Assembly: GCA_037447655.1 (NCBI GenBank)
Contig: JBBHKE010000867.1
Location: forward strand, 62,001-126,000
Direction: 5' to 3'
Origin: Zygnema cylindricum
Taxonomy: Eukaryota > Streptophyta > Zygnematophyceae > Zygnematales > Zygnemataceae
Length of the DNA: 64,000 nt
Below the pieces are notes generated by a model. That model was not told where the DNA came from, searched no databases, and saw only the letters and a program-made list of their open reading frames with translations. Numbering within the stretch: the first letter of the stretch is position 1; each line of letters begins with the position of its first letter. Of this stretch, positions 37,718-50,063 are shown in pieces. The position numbers and the translations under genes were made by a program.

Positions 37718-38315
37718 CAATATATAATAGTACAAAAATAGAAAACAAAAAAAAACACAAACAAAATAAATAACCACAATACAACGTCGATCACAAAACA
37801 AAAAAATGATTAACATCAGACCTAACTAGGATTCAACCAACTTAGTCCGAAGACCTAAAAGGTTGGAACAACATCATTATCAGCTCAATGGTTGACTAAC
37901 ACTACAAATAGGTTTTTTTTATGTTGATTACTTGAAGTATTTTTTTTTTGTTTTCGATCAAGCAACTTAGTCATTGACCAAGATTCTTGCATAAACATCA
38001 TTATTAGCTCAAAGGCTGACTAACATTACAATCACTTAATATTTTTTCATTGTTTTTACTATAGTAGATTGATTACTTTGAGTACTTTGTTTTTGTTTAC
38101 TTTTTTTGTGATCAACCAACTTAGTCCTAAGACTTAGAAGGTTGCCTAAACATCACTATCAACTCGGAGGCTGACAAACATTACAAACCTTTGTTATCAT
38201 TCATTTTTTTTTTTTGTTAAAATACATTGATACTTTGAATATTTTTTTTTTTGCTTTTTCGATCAACTCACTTAGTCTTAAGACCAAGAAAGTTGTTGAA
38301 CATCTTTCATCAACT

Positions 38316-39066
38316 GTAACTACAGCAACGAAACCCTAAGCAAAGATGGGACTTAAATTCAATGCGGAAAGCTTTCACCGTACTATTAAGTAATTTGTGC
38401 GTTTAGTACGCGTCTATAACTCTTCTATGCTGCTTGTAAAGTATACTATAACACCGTTATAGTATGGCCTCAGTCTTCGCACTTTATAACTAATAAGCTG
38501 TGGATTGCCTTTGAATCCCTGTTGAGAATATACATCATTTACATGCTCGCTGAGAGTCACACAGTTCCAGATGTCGACGACTTCAAGCCTTCAACACGAA
38601 CTCGGACACAGGATTCACGCACGCGTGAGAGACAGTTGGCTTTCTAACGCTAGGTGCTCGTGGAGACGTCAAGGCGTACGGTTCCATGGTTGGTTGTCCC
38701 TCTTGAGTGGCGTGTCGTCAGATTGACGGCCATGGGTTACACACTAAACGCACTTCAACAAAACGCATTTTGCTACGCTGGCGAGACGCTACAGTAACAA
38801 GTTGTGTCCCGGCAGTACCTCTGGACGCGGACAAAGTTTTCGTTCCACTTTTCTATGTTCCGCAGAGCAGTAGGGCTGGGGTACTACTCTGCGAAACATA
38901 GAAATGTATTCCCGTAACAGCATAGCACGTGGACAAGATAGAATATTTAAGTGGTCCAAACGTTTCACACTTCAACACGTAGAGTTCTTTAACTCGCAAG
39001 ATTACGTCGTATTTTCCTTGGTTCTTTCTTCACGATAGATAGTTACTGGTAAAGCTAAAGTTATTT
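38316..39066. other. Spacer between the two duplication copies, no gene
   Basis: Single-copy sequence in the window, with no recognised gene. A local inverted repeat around 38850-38900 ('tttctatgttccgcagag' and 'ctctgcgaaacatagaaa') suggests a small hairpin element. Confidence 0.45.
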
Positions 39067-41200
39067 TTGCTTTGTCCTTTTTCTAAAAGGGAAAAGCATT
39101 GTAGTCGCCTTCGTCTCTGGTGACAACGAAAATTGATCGTTGATTTTTTTGTGTAAGATCGTGAGGCGTTGAGTGATTTGAGTTTTTATTGGCTTTGTCA
39201 TGTACCATTTTTGATGTACTGAAAAAAGACACGTGGTACAATTTTATTTGTTTTATTTCGCGTGTTATCGCGCAAAATGTCGTGTTATCAATTTCGGTAG
39301 AGTAACGTACAGTATCGTACCTTTAATTTTGCGCGAGCGATCCCGTCACATCACGCCAATTTGTCGTGTTCCGAAAATCCTTAAACTAAGTGTTGGCGTG
39401 ACGTACGATGTGTCGTGTTATCAACACCGGTACAGTAACGTACAGTATCGTAATTTTAATTTTGGCGCATGCAATCTCATCACATCACGCCACGTTAACC
39501 GTACACTACACCGCGAATCGTAATTACAGTAAATAACGCTAATTCAGTTGCCCTAATTTTCGAGTCTCTCACGTTATATAGAGTGAACGATTTAAAAATT
39601 TTCAATATACTATTTAAGGTAAATATTAATTAGCGTAAAAAAATCTAATATAGGTTCGCTATAAATAATTGTAAAAAGGTACAAATGATGATTTAATAGA
39701 ATCGCGCTCGCACGTGAAATAATTACTAATAGTTAAATTAAATTAGATTAATATTATTGTTATATTTAATATTATTTATATAAGAATTAAAGTTATATAT
39801 CATACATATATCTTACGTACAGTATCGTAATTTTAATTTTGGCGCGTGCGATCGCGTCACATCACGCCACATTAACCGTACACTATACCGCGACTCTGTT
39901 ACTAACGCACCACTACAATCTGTACAGTCAGACACCGACCGTACCCCACACTATTTCAAACGGCAGTATATTAGAATACTTAGACGTTAATTAAACCTTA
40001 CCTTAACTAGTGTAGAGGATAATTTAGAATTACGTACTCTATTTAATGTGATAGAGTCGAAATTTAGGGCGACTGAATTAGAGTTCATAACTCTAATTAC
40101 AATTCGCAGGGTACTTTATACACACCTAAGGATGTGGACCATAATCTGCCACGTCTCTTAGCACTAAATTAGAATGAATGACGCTATTTTTTTCTTTACA
40201 CTAATGATTTCTATACGCTAATAACGTTTGACGGTGTAGCGTTCATAACTCGAATTACGATTCGCGGTGTACTTTTACACACCTAACACTAATTTGGATG
40301 TAGATGCGATAGTCTATGTTCACATGTTCGACGCTTGAACATGTGAGAACAAGTTATCGCGATTCTCCCTCGTCTTTATAAATGGGATTCAAATGCGAGT
40401 GCGCTTTTTAGTGACGGACTCAATTTCTGTGCGAGGCCTTTAAATCTTATTTTATCGTCTGTTCTAAATAAAGAGCAGTTTTCGTACTAAGTGATCCATT
40501 TTTTACACTACACTATTTAAATATTTGAGAAAGTAAAAAACGGAGCAATTGACGCTAATTAAACACATTGTATGACGCGACAGACTAAATTGTATGACGC
40601 GATAGAAGTTTACATGTAATAAATATATTTCATAAAAAAGACACAATTTTACGCTAAATACTCGATGTTACTGGTTTATTAATTTTTTGCTATCAAAATC
40701 TAGTTGGTTGAACTAGGATTCAACCAACTTAGTCCAAAGACCTAGAAGGTTGGAACAACATCATTACCAGCTCAATGGCTGACTAACACTACAAATAGGT
40801 TTTTTTTTTTATGTTGATTGCTTTAAGTACTTTTTTTGTTTTCGATCAAGCAACTTAGTCGTAGACCAAGATTCTTGCATAAACATCACTATCAGCTCAA
40901 AGGCTGACTAACATTACAATCACTTAATATTTTTTAATGTTCATTGTTTACTATAGTAGATTGATTACTTTGAGTACTTTGTTTTTGTTTACTTTTTTTG
41001 TGATCAACCAACTTAGTCCTAAGACTTAGAAGGTTGCCTAAACATCACTATCAGCTCGGAGGCTGACAAACATTACAAACACTTGTTATCATTCATGATA
41101 TTTTTCTGTTAAATTACATTGATACTTTGAATATTTTTTTTTTTGCTTTTTCGATCAACTCACTTAGTCTAAAGACCAAGAAAGTTGTTGAACATCATTA
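39067..41200. repeat. Segmental tandem duplication, copy 2
   Basis: Colinear with copy 1 but without its transposon and TA-microsatellite insertions. It includes an A-type MITE cluster (39508-40275) and the 'caaccaacttagtccaaagac' repeats, which themselves recur about every 120-130 bp within each copy (near 40723, 40847, 41005 and 41155). No gene is present. Confidence 0.85.
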
Positions 41201-41312
41201 TCAACGCAAAGGATGACTAACATTACAAACATTGGAAAACAATACAATACAAATACTTGAATACTTTGTTTTGGTGATACTTTGATTACTTTGTTATTTT
41301 TTATCATGTTAC

Positions 41313-41758
41313 TTGAATCATCATTATCATCATCATCACATAATCATCATCATTATCATCTTTATCGTCATCATCATCATCATCTTTGTCAACATCATGA
41401 TCATCATCATAGTCTTCATCGTCATCATTGTCATCATCATCATCATCATCATCATCACCATCATCATCATCATTACATCATCATCATCATCATCATTACA
41501 TCATCATTTTCAACATCATCGTCATCATCACCATCATCATCTTCATCACCATCATCATCATTATCATCACCATCATCATCATCATTATCATCATCATCAT
41601 GATGATCATCATCATCATCATCGTCATCATTGTTATCATCATCCTTATCATCATCATCATCATCGTTACATCATCATCATCATTACATCAACATCATCGA
41701 CATCATCATCATCTTCATCATCGTCATTAACATCATCATCATCATCATCATCATCATT

Positions 41759-41790
<32 letters not shown>

Positions 41791-41880
41791 TATCATTATC
41801 GTCCTCATCATCATCATCCTCATCATCGTCATCATCATCATCATCATCGTCAACATCATCATCATCATTATCATCATTAG
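41313..41880. repeat. (ATC)n trinucleotide microsatellite
   Basis: About 570 bp made almost entirely of ATC/CAT triplets with scattered GTC, TTC and ACC variants. The open frames across it are low-complexity artefacts. It begins about 110 bp after the end of the segmental duplication. Confidence 0.95.
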
Positions 41881-41883
41881 AAG

Positions 41884-43800
41884 TTATAATATAAATTATG
41901 ACTATAATAATAGTTAAAGTATAATATATGAAATTACTGTTACAACTACTGTTATATTTGTAATGTATACTAATAATAATTATAATAAACATAATGTAAG
42001 GGTTAGAAATAATTGTCATAATATAATATGACAGTTAGTTTCAACTGATATAATTACTATAATGTAAAAGTCTATTATACTTGTAATTTTTAAGATAATA
42101 TAACGGTTAGATACAACTGTTATAATATGTATAATATAACAGTTAAATTTAAATGTTAAGATAAATATAATGTAAACTGTTATAAAAAATATAATGTAAT
42201 AGTTAGTTAACACTAATAATTAACACATTATAACAGTTAGATATAAATTTTAAAATATGTATAATGTAATAGTTAGTTCTCACTATAAAAAGTAACACAT
42301 TATAATAGTTAGACTATATATAATATATAACTAGTTGTAACTCTAATAATAGATTAAACCTGCTATAATATGTATAGTATAGTAGTTAGATATAACTGTT
42401 TAGATAAAAATCTTATAATATATAATGTCACAGTTAGTTAACATTGTAATAATTAACATATTATCACTGTTAGATATTAAAGTTGTAATATATACAAAAT
42501 AACAATTATATATAATTGTTAATTATGTAATTGTTTATTATAGTGTAATTATTAACATAGTATACAAGTTAGATATAATTGTTATAATTAATAAAATATA
42601 ACATCCAGATATAGTTTTTCTGCTTAGTAAAATGCAACAGTTACATATATCAACTGTCATAATAAAAAATATATAACACTTATAACTAGCTGTCATATTT
42701 AGTATGATATAACAGTTAGATATAGCTGTTATAATTACCATAAGCTTACAGATATATGTAACTGTTTAGTTAATAAAATACAACAGTTAGATATAACTTT
42801 TATGATAAATATAACTAGCTGTTATATTTAGTATAATATAACAGCCAGATATTGTTGATATGCTTAATATAATGCAGCAACATTGTTGATATGCTTAATA
42901 TAATGCAGCAACTACGTATAATAACTGTCATAATAAAGACAATATAACACTTATAACTAGCTGTCATATTTGGTATAATATAACAGTTAGATATAGCTGT
43001 TATAATTTATAAAACATAACAGGTAGATATAGTTGTTATGATTACCATAACCTTACAGATAAATATAACTGTTTAGTTAATAAAATACAACAGTTAGATA
43101 TAACTTTTATGATAAATATAACATAAAAGCTATAACTAGTTACCATATTTAGTATAATGTTACAGCCAGATATAGTTGTTATGTTTACTATAATGCAACA
43201 ACTACATATAACAACTGTTATATTACATAGAATACAACACTTATAACTAACTGTCGTATTTGGTATAATATAACAGTCAGATATAGCTGTTATAATTTAT
43301 ATAGCTGTTATAATTTATATAGCTGTTATAATTTATAAAAAATAACAGGTAGATATAGTTGTTATAATAACAATGATATAACTGCTACATGTAACTGTTG
43401 TAATTAGTATGATAAAACAGTTATAACTAGTTGTTATGAGTAATGTAATATAACAGTTAAATATAATCAAATATATTAAAACAGTTATAACCAATTGCTA
43501 TTTTTAGTAAAGTATAACAGTTATAACTAGCCCTTATAATATGAATTATACAACAGTTAGATAAAATTGCTAAAATAACTTGGTACCGGCAATTATAATA
43601 TATATAATGTGTCATATAACACTTATTTCCGGCTGTTATAATGTAAAAATTGTGTCAATTAGATATAAGTATTATAATTAATTTAGTATAGCAGTCATAA
43701 CTATCTGTTATAGTATATATAGTACACCAGCTACAAATAGTTGTTTTACTTATACTTAAATAACAATTATAACTAGTCTTCAACAACCACAAACTATATC
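41884..43800. repeat. AT-rich degenerate satellite with an AACAGTT...AACTGTT unit
   Basis: The sequence repeats variants of 'taacagttagatataactgt' followed by 'tataat'-like spacers across about 1.9 kb. The unit is an imperfect inverted repeat, because AACAGTT and AACTGTT are reverse complements. There are some larger local duplications, such as the 'gatatgcttaatataatgcagcaac' pair near 42858-42913. No gene lies in it. Confidence 0.85.
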
Positions 43801-43925
43801 CTACCTAAAAAACACACATAGTTGAGACTCCTATCAGTCAAAACCCTTTCACAACTCCTCAAAACTCCTTCAAAAACCCAAGATTTCTCTCCCACCTTTG
43901 CGGCTCTCTTGGTCTCCAACTTATT

Positions 43926-45431
43926 GAATGACAGGCCATATGAGGCCAAATTAAGAATGAAGACAAAAGAGACAAGGCCGTTGCCGAGAGAGAAACAAAC
44001 ACCGGAAATCGAGCGTCAATCGTCGGGTTGATTTCCCCAATCCGCATCACAATATCCGAAAATGGAGGTATCCGGGGAAGAAGAAAAGGAGGATGGGGAT
44101 GAGGAAGGAGAGGAAAAAGAGAAAGTGAGGTGAAGATGCTTGGTCCCTTGAAGGTATCGGAGTACCCGTTTGGCGGCTTGGAGATGCGTAAGGGTGGCAC
44201 AATGAGAAAATTGCGATAAAAGACAAACAGCTATGCAAATATCCGGCCTAGTACCAAGCATAGCATACATTAACTTTCCTATAATAGAGCGGTAAAGGGA
44301 AGCTACATCTCCTTGGGCATTCCCATCGGAGGCTAGTTTGGTAAGAGGAGTATTAGGATCAAGAGGAGTAGTCACCGGAATGCAATCAGCCATATGAAAT
44401 TGTTCCAAAAGATCAATGATATAATGTTCTTGACTCATGCGTAAAATGTGTGCAGAGGAGTAGTCACCGGGATGCAATCAGCCATATGAAATTGTTCCAA
44501 AAGATCAATGATATAATGTTCTTGACTCATGCGTAAAATGCGTGCAGACCTGTGCCGTAAAACCGTAATACCTAGACAATAATCAAGATCGCCTAAATCC
44601 GTCATTGGCCAATGTGATGAGAGAATAATTTTGATTTTGTGTATTTCTGTCTTGCTAGGACCAGCGAGAATGAGATCATCGACATAAATAATGATAATGA
44701 TTAAATTGTCTCCTGTACCTCTAACATAAATTCCAGGATCTGCACTTATTTCTCTAAATCCTTCTTTTAACAAAACAGAGACTAGCGTTTTATGCCACAC
44801 ACGTGGGGCCTGCTTGAGGCCATAAATGGACTTTTGCAAGTGACAAACAAGAGATTCTTTACCAATGATGACAAAACCAGGCGCTTGATCCATGTAGATG
44901 TCCTCATCAAGACTGCCGTGGAGGAAAGCAATTTTGACATCAAAATGTTGAAGCTCCTAATCATGGATTGCGGCAAGGGACAAAATCGTATGAATGGAAT
45001 TGAATTTTGCGACAGGAGCAAAAGTTTCGTGGTAGTCCACTCCTTTTGTTTGTAAGTAACCCTTTGCCAACAGGCGTGCTTTGTACCGTTCGATGGATCC
45101 GTCGGCGAACCGTTTGATTTTGAAGACCCATTTCGAACCAATAGCGCGGCAATTTGGTGGCAGTGTACAGAGCGTCCAGATCTTATGTGTCATTAATGAT
45201 TCGTACTCCTGAGTAGCCGTACGGAAATCGGTTCAAGTGAGAAAGTCGGTTCCAAAGAATCAGACGTAACCGGTGCAAAATCTGTCAAAACGACAGACAT
45301 AGTCGGTGCAAATCCATTTGGGTCAAAACGACAAACGCCGTCGGTGGAAAAAATTCAGACGCCACGTGCGATGGGACAAAATCTGCGGGCGATGAAACAG
45401 AATCTGTTTGGAGTACAGTATCGCTGTGGGT
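43926..45431 (-). pseudogene. Copia RT-RNase H fragment, inverted, fused to an LTR tail
   Basis: Read on the minus strand from 45431 it holds the integrase C-terminal linker and the RT start (G-S-K-W-V-F-K-I-K, Y-K-A-R-L-L-A-K-G, H-E-T-F-A-P-V-A-K). Then come I-Y-G-L-K-Q-A-P-R-V-W, the catalytic Y-V-D-D-L-I-L, and the RNase H start Y-C-D-A-D-W. At about 43970 RNase H breaks off inside its L-G-N-G-L-V segment. It is joined to the last ~45 bp of the LTR (ending ...CATTCA on that strand). A 92-bp tandem duplication (44362-44545) shifts the frame. It is the same family as the element at 45609-52326. Confidence 0.85.
44362..44545. repeat. 92-bp tandem duplication inside copia RT
   Basis: Two almost identical 92-bp units (44362-44453 and 44454-44545). 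The length is not a multiple of three, so the duplication breaks the RT frame. Confidence 0.9.
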
Positions 45432-45608
45432 AGAAGTTTCATTTTACTCGAGAAAAAATCGTTGATGGCATCGTCTCTTTCTCTCATTGTGCTTCGACTT
45501 CTCAACTTGCCGATTTCCTTACCAAACCTCTCCCTCGCCTTGTGCTTCACCAACACAGTTTTACCGCCGGTCTTTGTGACTAGCTATGCTTCAATCGAGG
45601 GGCGGTAT
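45432..45608 (+). pseudogene. Copia RNase H C-terminus and polypurine tract
   Basis: Plus-strand sequence nearly identical to 51660-51834, covering the end of RNase H, its stop and the tract 'tcgaggggcggtat' just before the LTR. It is the end of a second element whose 3' LTR is also the 5' LTR of the element at 45609. Its upstream neighbour is inverted (43926-45431). Confidence 0.85.
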
Positions 45609-46105
45609 TGAAAGTGTTAATTTTCTCTCTTAAAGCTTATATCTAAATTTACATCTTTAAAATACTAAACGCTACTATAGAAGCACATGTCCTTTATTGT
45701 ACTTTATAAATGACGTTATGATCCTCTTATTTGAATGTACAATATCTTTTTAGTATAGAATGATACTTAGTGGAATGCACATACCTCTTGTAGTGTTGAC
45801 ATGATTCTCGGTGGAATCACCAGTCAATAGAATTCTTTTGACGTAACTAGTTCTACCCACATTAGTTACGTCTTGTCCTAGATCTACCTTGAACAGACGT
45901 TTTCATTTCACTGTTCTATAAAAGTCACTAGTCTTACATGCACTTTTTAATCAATTTAAAAAGGACACTTAGACGACAAACTTCTCGCCTACATTCTCTT
46001 GTTTGTCATCTATTTATTTCTTGTCTTTTGGTCGTATTTAATTTTGTCTCTACATATCATCTTTTGTCTTCATTTTTATTTTGGCCTCATATGGCCTCTC
46101 ATTCA
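45609..46105 (+). repeat. Copia 5' LTR
   Basis: 497 bp, starting TGAAAGTGTT and ending ...CATTCA. It aligns along its full length with 51835-52326. A TATA-like 'ctataaaag' lies near 45914, a plausible promoter/transcription-start region within the LTR. Confidence 0.9.
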
Positions 46106-46736
46106 ATAGGTTATGGGCCTCCCCCTTCGTCTGTATCCAATTCCATTTCAAAGTTTCAGGGCAAAAACTTTTATGATTGGAAATTTCAAATCCAACATTT
46201 ATTCACTTTCGAAAAAATCTGGGGACACGTCAGTGGAACCGTCACTATTCCTGTCCTTCCGGACGCCACCGATGCAGCCTACGCTACTACGCAACTTGCT
46301 ATTGTCGCGTGGACTGAAAAGGACGCCACTGCACTTTCTCGACTTGTTCTCTCTTTGGACGGTCAAGTGTCAAATCTTGTCCGATTTGCAACAACTTCTC
46401 ATGAAGCGTGGATGCTTCTTTGTGCCATGTACGAGACAAATACGTGGCCAACTGGACTTGCTCTTCGTCGTCAATTCATCAATATCCAAAAATCCAAAAC
46501 TACCTCCATGTTGAATTTCATTCAAATCGTCCTATCAGTTGCTAGTCAATTGAAATGCATTATTTATCTTGTGAGTCATGAAGATCTAATTAGTGCAATT
46601 TTGGGTGGGCTACTTAATTCATTTGACGCTTTCATAAGTACAGTCAATAATGACCCATCCCACGTCACTTTGTCAGATCTCACAAATCGGTTAATGCACG
46701 AGGAAAAAAGATTGTCATTAAACAAATCTGACGTAC

Positions 46737-46836
46737 TTGCTGACGGCGTGGCACTAATAACCTTTGTTCCCAAGAAACCGTCGAATTTGCTGACGGCGTG
46801 GCACTAATAACCTTTGTTCCCAAGAAACCGTCGAAT
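46737..46836. repeat. 50-bp tandem duplication in copia gag
   Basis: Units 46737-46786 and 46787-46836 are identical. The 50-bp length shifts the frame just before the zinc knuckle. Confidence 0.95.
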
Positions 46837-49610
46837 ATTGTAGGATCTCCTCTATTTTGCAAATATTGTAAAAAAAGGGACCACGTAGTTGACACGTGCC
46901 CAGCGTTGGCACGCAAGCGTGAAAAATAACGTTTGACTGGGGTTGCGCCAAAATTCCAAAATAACTTGCGAATCCCCAGGTTGGGACACTCTTCGGTCAA
47001 CCTGCGGACGCGCACGCCGCATTCAATTATCCGTACGGTCCTCCACCGCCGTGGTACCCGGCGCCAAACTACTTTTACTCTTCGTCGGTACCATTGTTGA
47101 CGCCGCCCACCAGATTTACTGACCACTCTGTCGGCTCTGCATCTACAGCTGTCGGTTCTACATCTACAGCCGTCACACTTGCGCAAACCGTACTTCTTTC
47201 AATTCCACCTATGGACTATGGGTACGCCTTCACCACATCACGTAAAACCTCTGACTGGCTTATTGACAGCCGCGCTTCCCATCATATGTGTTGCCATCTT
47301 GAATTAATGACAAATGTTGTTTCTTTGTCTGTTCCTCTCAAAATTTCTTTTTGCAACAATATGATATTGACATCGAATATTGTTGGAAAGGTGCACTTTA
47401 ACTCCGATTCACACCACCCTCTTCCCATAATCTTGGACAAAGTATAATTTGTTCCAGATTTTCAGAAAATCTTTTTTCGGCTGGAAGCGCTTTGTAACGG
47501 AAATTATGGCATTATCACCGAAACAAATGTTCAGTTTTATTCCTCTACTCGCACCCTTATTGGTAGTGGAACTAGATTAGGCACTCTTTATGTTCTTGAT
47601 TTTTTTAAGGACATTGCCTTTGCTAATTTAGCTACTTCTTCTACCTCTTCTTGTTTTCATAAGTGGCACCTTCGCTTTGGTCACTTAAATGGACCTAGTT
47701 TAGCTTCTCTTCAAAAAGGCCTTGTAATTGGACTTGACAATTTTAATGAAAGTACAATTGATTTTTGCAATGGTTGTGTCGTCGGCAAAATGCCACGTCT
47801 TCCCTTTCATTCTAGCAATTCTCGTTCACAATCCCCTCTTGATCTCATCCATAGCGATGTTTGTGGACCCATGCGCATTGCAAGTATGAGTGGTGCGATA
47901 TACTTTCTTACCTTCATTGATGACTATTCACGTTTTACGTATGTCTATTTTATGAAACATAAGTCCGAGGTCTTTTCTCATTTTCAACAATTTAAATCTC
48001 TTATCGAAAATCATCTTTCCTCTCGCATTAAAATATTAAGGACCGATAATGGGGGGGAGTATATGTCTAACCTTTTCTTTGAATTTTTACTTTCACATGG
48101 CATTAACATCAAACTACTTCTCCCTATAGTCCACAACAAAATGGTGACGCCGAACGGCTAAATCGCACACTTCTTGACATGACTCGCTTCAGTCTTCATT
48201 TTTCTTCCTTACCTTATCCTTTTTGGGCCGAAGCCGTTCTAACCTCCTCTTATGTGCGTAATAGGTCGCCTACCTCCGCTCTTCCCAACAATACTCCGTA
48301 TGAGGCATGGCACGGGAAAAAGCCCGATGTGTCTCATTTTCGGATTTTTGGTAGTGAAGCTTATTATAAGGATCTCATTAATAGGGATGGCAAATTAGGC
48401 GCACAAAAATTCGAGGAATTTTTGTGGGCTATTCCCCAAATTCAAAGGCGTATCGCATTTGGTGCCCTTCATCGCGTCGTATTATTACCACGCGCGACGT
48501 TGTCTTTAATGAAACACCACTAATCCGCAAACTAATCCCCAATTTTCCCCTCACTCCGTTGAAATTTGATTTCCCCTCTAATTTCTTAACTCCTAATCCT
48601 AATACATCCACTCCATTTAACCCCTTAACACCCCAATTATCCCCTATTCCTTTAGTTCTTTTTTCTTCATCTTCAGATTTTTCTCTTTTCGGCTCTTCCG
48701 GTAAAACCTCAACCCACGGCGATACTGTACTCCAAATAGATTCTGTTTCATCGCCTGCAGATTCTGTCCCATCGCACGTGGCGTCTGAATTTTTTCCACC
48801 GACGACGTCTGTCGTTTTGACCCAAATGAATTCTACACCGACTACGTCTGTCGTTTTGACAGATTTTACATCGACTACATCTGATTCTTTGAAACCGACT
48901 TTTTCACCTGAACAAATTTCCGTATGACACAGCAGACGCACGAGAATTCCCACTTGGAAAATCCGTGACAGTTTGGCTCACGCCAACCTTGCTGACGTTC
49001 GTGACCCACCTACATTGAAATCTGCTTTAAAACGACCTGACGCTGACATGTGGCGCCTCGCGGCTACTAAGGAGTACGAATCATTAATGACATATAAGAC
49101 CTGGACGCTCTATACACTGCCGCCAAATCGTCGCGCTATTGGTTCGAAATGGGTCTTCAAAATCAAACAGTTCGCTGTCGGATCCATCGAACGGTACAAA
49201 GCGCACCTGGTGGCAAAGGGTTACTTACAAACGGAAGGAGTGGACTACCACGAAACTTTTGCCCCTGTCGCAAAATTCGATTCCATTCGTACGATTTTGT
49301 CTCTTGCCGCAATCCATGATTGGGAGCTTCAGCAACTTGATGTCAAAACTACTTTTCTCCACGACAGTCTTGATGAGGACATCAACATGGATCAAGCGCC
49401 TGGTTTCGTCATCATTGGTAAAAAATCTCTTGTTTGTCACTTGCAAAAGTCCATTTATGGCCTCAAGCAGGCGCCACGTGTGTGGCATAAAACGCTAGTC
49501 TCTGTTTTGTTAAAAGAAGGATTTAGAGAAATAAGTGCAAATCCTAGGATTTATGTTTGAGGTACAGGAGACAATTTAATCATTATCATTATTCATGTCG
49601 ATGATCTCAT

Positions 49611-49722
49611 TCTGGCTAGTCCTAGCAAGACAGAAATATACAAAATCAAAATTATTCTCTCATCATTCTGGCTAGTCCTAGCAAGACAGAAATATACAAA
49701 ATCAAAATTATTCTCTCATCAC
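49611..49722. repeat. 56-bp tandem duplication in copia RT
   Basis: Units 49611-49666 and 49667-49722 are nearly identical and start just after the V-D-D motif. The 56-bp length shifts the RT frame. Confidence 0.9.
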
Positions 49723-50063
49723 ATTGGCCAATGACGGATTTAGGCGATCTTGATTATTGTCAAGGTATTACGGTTTTACGACACAGGTCTGCACGCATTT
49801 TACGCATGAGTCAAGAACATTTCATCATTGATCTTTTAGAACAATTTCATATGGCTGATTGCATTTCGGTGACTACTCTTGATCCTAATACACCTCTTAC
49901 CAAACTAGCCTCCGATGGGAATGCCTAAGGAGATGTAGCTTCCCTTTACCGCTCTATTATAGGAAAGTTGATGTATGCTATGCTTGGTACTAGGCCGGAT
50001 ATTTGCATAGTTGTTTCTCTTTTATCGCAATTTTCTCATTGTGCCACCCTTACCCATCTCCAA

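Noticed and set aside
41282-41894. Long His-, Ser-, Ile- and Met/Asp-rich frames on both strands
   Set aside because: All six frames are open simply because the DNA is an ATC trinucleotide tract.
42000-43800. Regularly spaced repeats that could suggest a CRISPR array
   Set aside because: The repeats are degenerate, the spacers are related to each other, no cas genes are present and the genome is eukaryotic.
45938-46089. An earlier ATG for the copia gag at 45938
   Set aside because: It lies deep within the LTR and the intervening translation is Leu/Phe-rich without gag similarity; the ATG at 46090 precedes the gag-like sequence directly.
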